DNA of 49,304 nucleotides, from contig CATXTO010000013.1 of NCBI GenBank assembly GCA_958402445.1, forward strand, positions 1 to 49,304, written 5' to 3'. The stretch is from an uncultured Eubacteriales bacterium. GTDB lineage: Bacteria; Bacillota; Clostridia; Oscillospirales; Oscillospiraceae. The stretch's first letter is position 1, and every line of letters begins with the position of its first letter. The notes under the pieces were generated by a model. It did no database searches and was not told the origin of the DNA. It worked only from the letters and a program-made list of their open reading frames with translations. This document shows positions 32,861 to 40,946 of this stretch, piece by piece. Made by a program: the position numbers and the translations under genes.

Positions 32861-33514
32861 ATGGAATTGAAAGAAATATTGGCCAAATGCGACCATACGC
32901 TGCTGGCCCAGACGGCTACCTGGGAGGAGATCCGCGCCCTGTGCGACGACGGGATGCACTATGGCTGCGCCAGTGTGTGCATCCCAGCATCCTATGTAGC
33001 CCAGGCCAAGGCCTATATGGGGGACAGGCTTCCCGTTTGTACGGTCATCGGCTTCCCCAACGGGTATGATACCACGCCGTCAAAATGTTTTCAGGCGGCG
33101 GACGCCGTGAACAACGGCGCTGACGAAATTGACATGGTGATCAACTTGGGATGGGTCAAGGACGGCTTGTATGATAAGATTCTCAATGAAATCAAGGCGG
33201 TGAAGGACGCCTGCGCAGGGCGGCTGCTGAAGGTCATCATCGAGACCTGCCTGCTCACAGATCCGGAGAAAATCCAGCTGTGCCGGGTGGTCACGGAATC
33301 CGGGGCGGACTATATCAAGACCTCCACCGGTTTCTCCAAGGCCGGCGCCACCTTCCACGATGTGGAGCTGTTTGCCCAGCACGTGGGGCCGCAGGTGAAG
33401 ATCAAGGCCGCAGGCGGCATCGGCTCCCTGGAGGACGCGGAAAGGTTCCTGGCTCTGGGCGCCTCCCGCTTGGGGACCTCCCGGGTGGTCAAGCTGGCCA
33501 AATCCATGGTTTAG
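32861..33514 (+). CDS. deoC: Deoxyribose-phosphate aldolase
   Basis: Cleaves 2-deoxyribose 5-phosphate to glyceraldehyde 3-phosphate and acetaldehyde. 217-residue TIM barrel. CDHTLL near the N-terminus, CTVIGFPNGY, GADEIDMVINLG, the first active-site lysine in LLKVIIETCLL, the Schiff-base lysine in DYIKTSTGFSKAGAT, and KAAGGIGSLEDA. AAGGAG lies nine bases before the ATG. First of the deoC-deoD-deoB-cdd group. Confidence 0.96.
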   Translation: MELKEILAKCDHTLLAQTATWEEIRALCDDGMHYGCASVCIPASYVAQAKAYMGDRLPVCTVIGFPNGYDTTPSKCFQAADAVNNGADEIDMVINLGWVKDGLYDKILNEIKAVKDACAGRLLKVIIETCLLTDPEKIQLCRVVTESGADYIKTSTGFSKAGATFHDVELFAQHVGPQVKIKAAGGIGSLEDAERFLALGASRLGTSRVVKLAKSMV

Positions 33515-33537
33515 GGTGCTGCGTCTACAATAGGGCA

Positions 33538-33625
33538 GAGAGTATTGCCTAAAACAGCAATTTTGGAGCCTTTGGACCGGCTGTGTCCAGGCACTGCGAA
33601 AAGTAGTGCCTAAAATACTCCTGGG
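33538..33625. repeat. Short direct repeat and hairpin between deoC and deoD
   Basis: AGTATTGCCTAAAA (33541-33554) recurs as AGTAGTGCCTAAAA (33603-33616), 62 bases apart. AGGCACT (about 33589) pairs with AGTGCCT (about 33605). Could be an operator pair or leftover of a repeat. No gene is seen in the 174-base gap. Confidence 0.45.
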
Positions 33626-33688
33626 GCGCCGGATCAGTCAAAAGGTGGACCAAACAAAATGGAAAAAACTGGAAAGGAGTTTGATACC

Positions 33689-34429
33689 ATGAATTATCCC
33701 ACCCCGCATATCAACGCCAAGCCTGGCGATTTTGGAAAGACCGTGCTCATGCCCGGCGACCCACTGCGCTCCCAGTTCATCGCGGAGACCTTTTTGGAGC
33801 ATCCGGTTTTGGTCAACAACGTCCGGGGGGTCCAGGGCTATACCGGCACGTACAAGGGGGTCCGGGTTTCCGTCATGGCCTCCGGTATGGGCATGCCCTC
33901 CATCGGTATTTACTCCCACGAGCTGTACAACGTCTTCGGCGTGGAGAACATCATCCGGGTGGGCTCCGCCGGAGCCCTGCAGGAGCATGTCCAGGTTCGG
34001 GACGTGGTTCTGGGCCAGGGGGCCTGCACGGATTCCAATTGGGCCAGCCAATTCCATCTGTCGGGCACCTTTGCGCCGCTGGGCTCCTTTGCCCTGCTGG
34101 AAAAGGCCGTGGAGGCCGCGAAGACTGCGGGAGCCCGGTACCACGTGGGGAACCTGCTGTCCTCCGACTGCTTTTATGGGGACCATGTAGATGTGCCTGA
34201 GGGCCTAGACGCCAATTACGGATGGAAAAAAATGGGCATTTTGGCCATTGAAATGGAAGCAGCCGCGCTGTATATGAACGCAGCCCGGTACGGTAAAAAC
34301 GCTTTGGCGATTTGCACGGTCTCCGACCATATCCTCACCGGGGAGGCCACCACGGCCCAGGAGCGGCAGACCTCCTTCACCCAGATGATGGAGATCGCTC
34401 TGGAGACCGCCGTGAAGATGGAAGGGTAG
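33689..34429 (+). CDS. deoD: Purine nucleoside phosphorylase, DeoD type
   Basis: Phosphorolysis of purine (deoxy)nucleosides to base and (deoxy)ribose 1-phosphate. 246 residues, hexameric class I type. Key segments: NAKPGDFGKTVLMPGDPLRSQ, the phosphate site, ASGMGMPSIGIYSHEL, VGSAGALQ, and the base site with EMEAAALYMNAARYGK and SDHILTGE. The ATG at 33689 has AAAGGAG nine bases upstream. Followed by deoB after three bases. Confidence 0.96.
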   Translation: MNYPTPHINAKPGDFGKTVLMPGDPLRSQFIAETFLEHPVLVNNVRGVQGYTGTYKGVRVSVMASGMGMPSIGIYSHELYNVFGVENIIRVGSAGALQEHVQVRDVVLGQGACTDSNWASQFHLSGTFAPLGSFALLEKAVEAAKTAGARYHVGNLLSSDCFYGDHVDVPEGLDANYGWKKMGILAIEMEAAALYMNAARYGKNALAICTVSDHILTGEATTAQERQTSFTQMMEIALETAVKMEG

Positions 34430-34432
34430 CGT

Positions 34433-35596
34433 ATGAAGCGAATCTTTCTGATTATTTTAGACTCCTGCGGCGCCGGCGCCATGCCGGATGCGGCGGAATT
34501 TGGGGATGCCGGCTGCCATACCCTGGGCAGTATTTACCGGGACCCGCATTTTGAAGCGGTCAACCTGAAAAAGCTGGGCCTGGGCAACATCGACGGCCTT
34601 TCCTTCCTGGGCACGGAGCCGGAGCCTTCCGGGGCGGTGGCCCGCATGGCCGAGGCATCCATGGGAAAGGACACCACCATTGGGCACTGGGAGATCGCCG
34701 GGGTGGTTTCCCCGGAGCCCCTGCCCACCTACCCGCAGGGCTTCCCGATGGAAATCCTTACTGCCTTTGAGAAGGCCACGGGCCGGGGCGTGCTGTGCAA
34801 CAAGCCCTACTCCGGTACGGACGTCATCCGGGATTACGGGCCGGAGCAGCTGAAAACAGGCAAATGGATTGTGTACACCTCCGCGGACTCGGTGTTTCAA
34901 ATTGCCGCCCATGAGGACCTGATTCCTCTGGAGGAGCTGTATGAGGCCTGCCGCAAGGCCCGGGCCATTCTCACGGGGAAACACGGCGTGGGCCGGGTGA
35001 TCGCCCGCCCCTATGTAGGCAGTTCGGAGACTGGCTTCACCCGCACCGCCAATCGGCACGATTTCTCCCTAACGCCGCCGGCGAAGACCCTGCTGGACGC
35101 GGTGCAGGCCGCAGGCCTGGATTCCATCGCTGTGGGCAAAATCTCTGATATTTTCGCGGGCCGGGGCGTCACGGAGAAAATCCTCACCCAGGGCAATACG
35201 GACGGTCTGGCCAAGACCCTGGCCCTGGCGGACCGGGCGTTTCACGGCTTATGCTTTGTGAACCTGGTGGATTTTGACATGCTGTACGGCCACCGGAACA
35301 ACGTGCCCGGCTATGCCGCGGCGGTGGCGGAGTTTGACCGGTGGCTGCCGCAGTTCCTGGAAAAGCTCCAGGCGGGGGACCTGACGATGATCACCGCCGA
35401 CCATGGCTGCGACCCTGGGGACGTGTCTACAGACCACACCCGGGAATATACCCCCCTGATCATGGCCGGGCCGGGGGTGAAGCCCGTGAATCTGGGTACC
35501 CGGGAGAGCTTTGCCGATATCGCCGCCACCATTGCCGAGCTGCTGGGCGTTGACCTGAAGACGCCGGGGCAGAGCTTTGCCGGGGCAATCCTGTGA
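34433..35596 (+). CDS. deoB: Phosphopentomutase
   Basis: Interconverts (deoxy)ribose 1- and 5-phosphate. 387 residues of the alkaline-phosphatase superfamily. Metal and phospho-site motifs: FLIILDSCGAGAMPDAAEFG at the N-terminus, the phospho-threonine in MGKDTTIGHWEIAG, VNLVDFDMLYGHRN and MITADHGCDPG. Starts three bases after deoD, so coupled. Its product feeds DeoC. About 100 bases without features separate it from cdd. Confidence 0.96.
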   Translation: MKRIFLIILDSCGAGAMPDAAEFGDAGCHTLGSIYRDPHFEAVNLKKLGLGNIDGLSFLGTEPEPSGAVARMAEASMGKDTTIGHWEIAGVVSPEPLPTYPQGFPMEILTAFEKATGRGVLCNKPYSGTDVIRDYGPEQLKTGKWIVYTSADSVFQIAAHEDLIPLEELYEACRKARAILTGKHGVGRVIARPYVGSSETGFTRTANRHDFSLTPPAKTLLDAVQAAGLDSIAVGKISDIFAGRGVTEKILTQGNTDGLAKTLALADRAFHGLCFVNLVDFDMLYGHRNNVPGYAAAVAEFDRWLPQFLEKLQAGDLTMITADHGCDPGDVSTDHTREYTPLIMAGPGVKPVNLGTRESFADIAATIAELLGVDLKTPGQSFAGAIL

Positions 35597-35698
35597 CCAT
35601 TGGTCCGACCATCTTGCACCGCAGGCCCCGTGCCTGCTCGTTCCCCCTATGCTGGTTTTAAGTGGAAACGAGAAGATCAATGAGAAAGGATGAGGAAA

Positions 35699-36109
35699 AT
35701 GACCCCTGAAGAACTGCTGAAACTGGCCCGGGAGGCCATGGAGCGCGCCTATGTGCCCTACTCCGGATACAAGGTGGGGGCGGCGCTGCTGACCGCGGAC
35801 GGCCGGGTGTACCAGGGCTGCAACATCGAAAACGCCTCGTATTCCCCCACCATCTGCGCCGAGCGTACGGCGTTCAGCAAGGCTGTCTACGACGGCGTCC
35901 GGGATTTCACCGCCATTGCCGTAGTGGGCGGTAAGGACGGCGAAATCACAGGCTTTTTCCCGCCCTGCGGGGTCTGCCGCCAGGTCATGCGGGAATTCTG
36001 CGGGGATGATTTTGTTCTTTACATGGGCGGCCCGGACGGCACGTACGAGGCGCGGACCCTGGCGGAAATCCTTCCATTCAGCTTTTCCGCTTCGAGGCAT
36101 ATGAAGTAA
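35699..36109 (+). CDS. cdd: Cytidine deaminase
   Basis: Zinc enzyme converting (deoxy)cytidine to (deoxy)uridine. 136 residues. Zinc and catalytic motifs are TICAERTAF (Cys, Glu) and PPCGVCRQ (two Cys); substrate loop GCNIENASYSP and N-terminal YVPYSGYKVGAALL are present. Two ATG codons: 35699 is preferred because AAAGGA lies eight bases upstream, while the ATG at 35690 directly follows it. A pyrimidine nucleoside phosphorylase is not in the window. Confidence 0.95.
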   Translation: MTPEELLKLAREAMERAYVPYSGYKVGAALLTADGRVYQGCNIENASYSPTICAERTAFSKAVYDGVRDFTAIAVVGGKDGEITGFFPPCGVCRQVMREFCGDDFVLYMGGPDGTYEARTLAEILPFSFSASRHMK

Positions 36110-36155
36110 CGGAAAAACCGTGAATTTGAGGCTTTTCCTTGTCAGGTTCCACAAA

Positions 36156-36201
36156 CATTTTAACAAAGTGTTGATTTTTATGGGAATCTGTGTTAAAAAT
36201 G
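36156..36201 (+). promoter_or_regulatory. Candidate promoter and inverted repeat before the BMP lipoprotein gene
   Basis: CATTTTAACA (36156-36165) and TGTTAAAAATG (36191-36201) are inverted with one extra A. Between them TTGATT (36171-36176) and, after 17 bases, TAAAAA (36194-36199) form a weak promoter. The repeat arms would flank or overlap the promoter, as an operator should. Confidence 0.45.
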
Positions 36202-36269
36202 TACGGTACAGTATGCCCTGTGCGTGCTGTGGATGAAATCATGAAAATTTTGTTTGGAGGTTAGTGAAC

Positions 36270-37460
36270 ATGAAGAAAATCGTTGCGCTGCTTCTGGCAG
36301 TGGTGATGGTTGCTTGCCTATTTGCCGGCTGTAAGCCCAGTGACGACAAAGCAACCGAGCCTGCGACCAAACCCTCAACCACCCCGACGGATAAGCCCAC
36401 CGAGCCCGCGACCACTCCGAGCCAGCCCTCTGATCCTGTGAATACCGCTGTGATCAAGAAGGTCGCCCTGGTCACCGACGTGGGCACCATCGACGACGAG
36501 TCCTTCAACCAGGCCTGCTGGGAAGGCACCCAGGCGTGGTGTGACCAGAACAACATCGAGTATACTTACTATCAGCCCACCGAGGACTCCACGGACGCTC
36601 GGGTCCTGTCCATTGGCCAGGCCATCCAGGAAGGCGCCAACGTCATCGTCATGCCCGGCTTCCTGTTTGCCGGCGCGCTGATGACCGTCATGGACCAGTA
36701 TCCTGACGTGTACTTCCTGGCCGTGGACGTGGGCGAAGGCGACATGACCTTCGACTACGAGACCTATCAGAAGCCCTCTGCCAACGCTGTTTGCATGACC
36801 TTCGCCGAGGAGCAGGCCGGCTATCTGGCTGGTTACGCTGCGGTGAAGGACGGCTACACCAAGCTGGGCTTCCTGGGCGGCATGGCTGTTCCCGCCGTCA
36901 TTCGTTACGGCTACGGTTTCATCCAGGGCGCTGACGCCGCGGCCAACGAGCTGGGCGTGGACGTGCAGGTCAACTACACCTACGGCGGCCAGTTCGCGGG
37001 CTCTCCGGAGATCACTGCGAAGATGGAAGGCTGGTATCAGGGTGGCACGGAAGTTGTCTTCTCCTGCGGCGGCGGCATCTATTCCTCCGCGGTGGAAGCT
37101 GCCAATAAGCACAACGGCAAGGTCATCGGCGTGGACGTGGACCAGGCGCACATCGACCCCAGCATCATCACTTCCGCGATGAAGGGCCTGGCCAACGTGA
37201 CTGAGACCGCGCTGGACGATCTGAACAATGGCAACTGGTCCAACTACGGCGGCAAGTTCCTGACCTTCTCTCTGAACGAAGGCGATTACATCGGCCTGCC
37301 CACCGCTGCCGACTCCTGGAGACTCAGCACCTTCACAGTGGAAGAGTACGAGAAGGTAAAGGCGGAGATCATGGACGGCACCCGGACCATCGACAACAGC
37401 TCCGATGAGAACGTGATGCCCACCACCTCCGCGCACACCACCGTTACTCCTATCGCCTAA
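36270..37460 (+). CDS. BMP-family nucleoside-binding lipoprotein
   Basis: Extracellular substrate-binding lipoprotein of the Bmp/PnrA family, which binds purine and other nucleosides. 396 residues. Signal peptide with lipobox LFAGC, lipidated Cys21; then a threonine/proline-rich spacer (about 22-55). The binding domain starts KKVALVTDVGTIDDESFNQ, with GQAIQEGANVIVMPGFLF, GFLGGMAVPAVIRYGYGFIQG and VVFSCGGGIYSSAVEAA, the family pattern. GGAGG lies nine bases before the ATG. Partner of the ABC ATPase and permeases at 38155-41893, though separated from them by terminators and repeats. Biased codon choice (CTG, GTC, GGC) suggests high expression. Confidence 0.95.
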   Translation: MKKIVALLLAVVMVACLFAGCKPSDDKATEPATKPSTTPTDKPTEPATTPSQPSDPVNTAVIKKVALVTDVGTIDDESFNQACWEGTQAWCDQNNIEYTYYQPTEDSTDARVLSIGQAIQEGANVIVMPGFLFAGALMTVMDQYPDVYFLAVDVGEGDMTFDYETYQKPSANAVCMTFAEEQAGYLAGYAAVKDGYTKLGFLGGMAVPAVIRYGYGFIQGADAAANELGVDVQVNYTYGGQFAGSPEITAKMEGWYQGGTEVVFSCGGGIYSSAVEAANKHNGKVIGVDVDQAHIDPSIITSAMKGLANVTETALDDLNNGNWSNYGGKFLTFSLNEGDYIGLPTAADSWRLSTFTVEEYEKVKAEIMDGTRTIDNSSDENVMPTTSAHTTVTPIA

Positions 37461-37479
37461 GCATTGATTCCATATCTCA

Positions 37480-37507
37480 AGGCCCCCAGGCATCTGCCTG
37501 GGGGCCT
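37480..37507 (+). terminator. Terminator after the BMP lipoprotein gene
   Basis: AGGCCCCCAGGCA and TGCCTGGGGGCCT form a 13-pair stem around a two-base loop; CAGTTT follows. It may allow the lipoprotein to be made in excess over the transporter genes. Confidence 0.75.
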
Positions 37508-37598
37508 CAGTTTATCAAAATCCCTTGTGTTGCGGGGCTTTTCGATAGGATGGGGCAACTGAAAGCCGCCTTAACATTCCAGAGTTTGGGACATACCC

Positions 37599-37832
37599 TG
37601 TAGGGGCGAGCTGTGCTCGCCCGCGGAACGACCAAAGGCCGTTCCCTACAACCCAAACGATAGATTACTCCGTGGGCGGCCCGCCCTACATGCTCCGAAT
37701 TAGGCCGCACCCTGTAAGGGCGTGCGTTGCACGCCTGCGGGCGACCACAGGTCGCCCCTACATTCCGTTACGGAATGATTCTACGGAGATCGGGAAACCA
37801 AACCGAAACCCAGCGTCAGCGGGTTCGGTTTG
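37599..37832. repeat. Palindromic repeats j, k and partial composite copy C
   Basis: 37599-37650: palindrome with words GAGCTGTGCTC and AACGACCAAAGGCCGTT. 37711-37763: palindrome with words GTGCGTTGCAC and GACCACAGGTC. 37799-37832: hairpin 2 of the composite, inverted, CAAACCGAAACCC/GGGTTCGGTTTG, followed by the GGAGAGGTGCGGAGACAGAG linker. Hairpin 1 is missing. These occupy the gap between the lipoprotein and its ABC genes. Confidence 0.85.
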
Positions 37833-37879
37833 GAGAGGTGCGGAGACAGAGCGGATAAGAATAGGATATCAGGACAACG

Positions 37880-38063
37880 TGATTGGAAAGGATGATCTTG
37901 CCTTTTGTACAAAGACTAAAGTCCACGATTAGAGAGCTTCCAGCACGACGGCATGCTGGGAATCTTCGGCCTGAATTGCGGTCCGTAGGTCGCCATGGAC
38001 GAAGGAGTCTGGCTAATCTGTTGAAGCAACCCAGAAGCGGCCGCAGGTTGGCCGCATTTTTTT
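37880..38063 (+). mobile_element. Possible 3' remnant of an IS605-type tnpB with its end hairpin
   Basis: One frame ends ...LRPELRSVGRHGRRSLANLLKQ, with a poor resemblance to TnpB C-termini of clostridial IS605/IS1341 elements, which often end in a Lys-Gln-rich tail. The DNA GTTGAAGCAACCCAGAAGC is of the kind found at the right end of such elements. A hairpin GCGGCC/GGCCGC (38037-38055) with seven T follows. No catalytic part of TnpB is present. The alternatives are a small RNA ending at this terminator, or unrelated sequence. Low confidence. Confidence 0.25.
38037..38063 (+). terminator. Rho-independent terminator before the ABC transporter promoter
   Basis: GCGGCC (38037-38042) pairs with GGCCGC (38050-38055) around seven bases; ATTTTTTT follows. 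It ends a transcript from the left only 22 bases before the -35 of the next promoter. Confidence 0.75.
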
Positions 38064-38084
38064 GCTAAAATTGATATTTCGACA

Positions 38085-38113
38085 TTGTATTTTTCTCCCG
38101 CTTCCGTTATAAT
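38085..38113 (+). promoter_or_regulatory. Promoter of the nucleoside ABC transporter operon
   Basis: -35 TTGTAT (38085-38090), 17-base spacer, -10 TATAAT (38108-38113), 42 bases before the ATPase ATG. Confidence 0.75.
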
Positions 38114-38154
38114 AACCACAATGACGAAAATGAGAGTCATAAGGGAGTGAATGT

Positions 38155-39696
38155 ATGGCAGACTATGTGATTGAAATGCTGCACATCACCAAGGAGTTCC
38201 CTGGAATCAAGGCCAATGACGACGTCACGCTTCAACTGAAGAAGGGCGAAATCCATGCCTTGCTTGGTGAGAACGGCGCGGGCAAGTCTACCCTGATGAG
38301 CGTGCTTTTCGGCCTGTATCAGCCGGAGTCCGGCATCATTAAGAAGGACGGGCAGACGGTGGAAATTCGCAACCCCAACGACGCAACCGCCCTACATATC
38401 GGCATGGTGCACCAGCATTTTAAATTGGTGGAGTGTTTCACTGTGCTGGACAATATTATTCTGGGCGCGGAGCCCTGTAAAGGTCTGGTGGTGGACCGGG
38501 CGGAGGCAAGGAAAAAGGTTTTGGCTCTGTCTGAGCAGTACGGCTTAAAGGTGGACCCGGACGCCTGTGTGCAGGACATCTCCGTGGGCATGCAGCAACG
38601 GGTGGAGATTTTGAAGATGCTCTATCGGGACAATGACATCCTCATTTTCGACGAACCCACGGCAGTCCTGACCCCGCAGGAGATTGACGAGCTTATGGAA
38701 ATTATGCGGGGATTCAAAGATGAGGGAAAGAGCATTCTTTTTATCACGCACAAACTGGCGGAAATTAAAGCGGTTGCGGACCGCTGCACGGTCTTGCGCA
38801 AAGGCAAGTGCATCGGTACGGTGGAAGTGGCTTCCACCACGGTAGAACAGATGTCCCGGATGATGGTGGGCCGGGATGTTCAACTGGTGGTGGAGAAGGA
38901 CGCCAGGGAGCCGGCGGATATTATTTTGAAAGTGGAGGATTTGACGGTTCCCTCCAAAGTACATAAAAACAACGCGGTGAAGCACGTTTCCCTCAACGTC
39001 CGGGCAGGTGAGATCGTATGTCTGGCCGGCATCGAGGGAAACGGACAGACAGAATTTGTCTATGCGCTCACTGGTTTGGAGAGGCCTGCTTCCGGCCGCA
39101 TCACCCTGTGCGGCCATGACATCACAAAGGCCAGCATTCGCAGCCGCAGCAAATACGGCATGTCCCATATTCCCGAGGACCGGCATAAGCACGGTCTTGT
39201 TTTAGACTATACCCTGGAGGAGAATATGGTGCTCCAGCGGTACTGGGAGCCGGACTTTCAAACGGCGGGCTTTATCAGGCGCTGGGCGGTCCGGCATTAT
39301 TCGGATCAGCTCATAGAGCAGTACGACGTGCGATCCGGCCAAGGCTCCGTCACCGTGGCCCGTAGCATGTCCGGCGGCAACCAGCAAAAGGCCATTGTGG
39401 CCCGGGAGATTGACAAGGACCCGGAGCTGCTGGTGGCTGTGCAGCCCACCCGGGGCTTGGATGTGGGCGCCATCGAGTATATCCACAGGCAGCTCATCGC
39501 GCAGCGGGACGCTGGGAAAGCCGTTTTGCTGGTGTCTTTGGAGCTGGATGAGGTGATGAACCTCTCCGACCGCATTCTCGTGATGTACGAGGGCGAAATT
39601 GTGGGTGAGTTTGACCCTAAAACCACTGACGTGCAGACCTTGGGCCTGTACATGGCCGGTGCGAAACGGAACGACCAAGGAGAGGTGGAGAAATGA
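38155..39696 (+). CDS. ABC transporter ATPase, nucleoside uptake (BmpA-associated, NupO-like)
   Basis: 513 residues with two fused ATPase domains. Domain 1: Walker A LLGENGAGKSTL, a signature replaced by ISVGMQQRVEILK, Walker B ILIFDEPTAVL. Domain 2 is degenerate: Walker A is GIEGNGQTEF without the usual GKS/T, signature SGGNQQKAIVAR, Walker B LLVAVQPTRGLDVG. The pattern is typical of the carbohydrate/nucleoside (CUT2-like) ATPases that work with BMP lipoproteins, so only one site is expected to be fully active. AAGGGAG lies seven bases before the ATG. The 3' end overlaps the first permease by four bases (ATGA). Confidence 0.95.
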   Translation: MADYVIEMLHITKEFPGIKANDDVTLQLKKGEIHALLGENGAGKSTLMSVLFGLYQPESGIIKKDGQTVEIRNPNDATALHIGMVHQHFKLVECFTVLDNIILGAEPCKGLVVDRAEARKKVLALSEQYGLKVDPDACVQDISVGMQQRVEILKMLYRDNDILIFDEPTAVLTPQEIDELMEIMRGFKDEGKSILFITHKLAEIKAVADRCTVLRKGKCIGTVEVASTTVEQMSRMMVGRDVQLVVEKDAREPADIILKVEDLTVPSKVHKNNAVKHVSLNVRAGEIVCLAGIEGNGQTEFVYALTGLERPASGRITLCGHDITKASIRSRSKYGMSHIPEDRHKHGLVLDYTLEENMVLQRYWEPDFQTAGFIRRWAVRHYSDQLIEQYDVRSGQGSVTVARSMSGGNQQKAIVAREIDKDPELLVAVQPTRGLDVGAIEYIHRQLIAQRDAGKAVLLVSLELDEVMNLSDRILVMYEGEIVGEFDPKTTDVQTLGLYMAGAKRNDQGEVEK

Positions 39697-40946
39697 GCAA
39701 GAAGAACAACGCCCCCCGGCTTGGCGGCGCAAAAAGTGGAGCCGGCACCCTAGCCGCCTCCTTGCTGTGTATTCTCATCGGCCTGGTGATCGGCTTTGTG
39801 GTGTTGCTGCTTTTGGCATGGATTAGCGCGGCCCAGGGAACGGGAGAGTACACCTTCGGGAGCCTGCTGAAAACCACCTGGTCCACCGGCTTTTTGCCCA
39901 TTTTGACCGGCGGGTTCTATTCCACCGCCAACATCCACGGCATGGGCGTGCGGGCGGAGCTGATTCAAGCAGCGCCCCTGATTATGACCGGCCTGTCCGT
40001 GGGCTTTGCGTTCAAAACTGGTTTGTTTAACATCGGCGCAGCCGGTCAGTACACCCTTGGCGCCTTCGGCGCGCTGTACTGCGCTCTGGTGCTGAAGCTG
40101 CCGTGGTGGGCCTGCCTGCTGGCGGCGACCCTGTTCGGCGCCGTTTGGGGCGCGATTCCCGGCATTTTTAAGGCGTTTTTAAACGTCAACGAGGTCATCA
40201 CCTCCATCATGTTCAACTGGATCGGCCTGTACGCGGTAAACACTATGATTTACGCCGGCGGTGCTGGTGTGATGTACAATGCCAAGCAAACCAAGACCTA
40301 CGAGCTGCAGCAGGTGTCTCCCGGTTCTTTGATCCCCTCGTTTAATTTGAAGGTGGGCGGAGAGGATTATTTCATGAAAAACTCCGCGCCCACCATTGCC
40401 ATCTTCATTGCCATCGCGGTGGCCATTATCATTTGGGTGGTCATCAACAAAACCACCTTTGGCTATGAGCTCAAGGCCTGCGGCCACAACAAGGACGCTG
40501 CCCGCTATGCGGGCATCAATGAAAAGAAGAACATTGTTCTGTCCATGCTCATCGCCGGCGCGCTGGCGGGCTTTGGCGCAGGCCTGTTTTATCTGTCCGG
40601 TACCAAGCAATGGGAACCGCTGAACTCCAACGCCCTGCCGGCAGCGGGCTTCAACGGTATTTCCGTGGCGCTGCTGGCCGCCTCCAATCCTCTGGGCGCA
40701 ATCTTCTCGGGCCTCTTTATCACCCATATCACCCTGGGCGGCGGCTTTATGGCGGCCAAGATTTTCCCCAGCGAGGTGGCCGACATCATCTCCGGCGTGG
40801 TAATTTACCTGTGTGCGTTCAGCCTGCTATTTAAAAGTGGCATCCTCAGACTGTTCACTCGTAAAACAAAGGCGGTATCGGCGCCGGCGGATCCGCAGCC
40901 TGGGCCGGTTGGACCTGATGAGCAAGGAAAGGAGGGGGATGCGTAA
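39693..40946 (+). CDS. ABC transporter permease, nucleoside uptake (NupP-like)
   Basis: 417 residues, BPD_transp_2 family, about ten membrane helices from residue 18 on. Family segments: ELIQAAPLIMTGLSVGFAFK, TGLFNIGAAGQYTLGAFGAL, FLNVNEVITSIMFNWIGLYAV, and a late PLGAIFSGLFITHITLGG. An alanine/proline-rich cytoplasmic tail ends the protein. The start overlaps the ATPase stop (ATGA) and the stop overlaps the next start (TAATG), so the three genes are tightly coupled. Confidence 0.94.
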   Translation: MSKKNNAPRLGGAKSGAGTLAASLLCILIGLVIGFVVLLLLAWISAAQGTGEYTFGSLLKTTWSTGFLPILTGGFYSTANIHGMGVRAELIQAAPLIMTGLSVGFAFKTGLFNIGAAGQYTLGAFGALYCALVLKLPWWACLLAATLFGAVWGAIPGIFKAFLNVNEVITSIMFNWIGLYAVNTMIYAGGAGVMYNAKQTKTYELQQVSPGSLIPSFNLKVGGEDYFMKNSAPTIAIFIAIAVAIIIWVVINKTTFGYELKACGHNKDAARYAGINEKKNIVLSMLIAGALAGFGAGLFYLSGTKQWEPLNSNALPAAGFNGISVALLAASNPLGAIFSGLFITHITLGGGFMAAKIFPSEVADIISGVVIYLCAFSLLFKSGILRLFTRKTKAVSAPADPQPGPVGPDEQGKEGDA

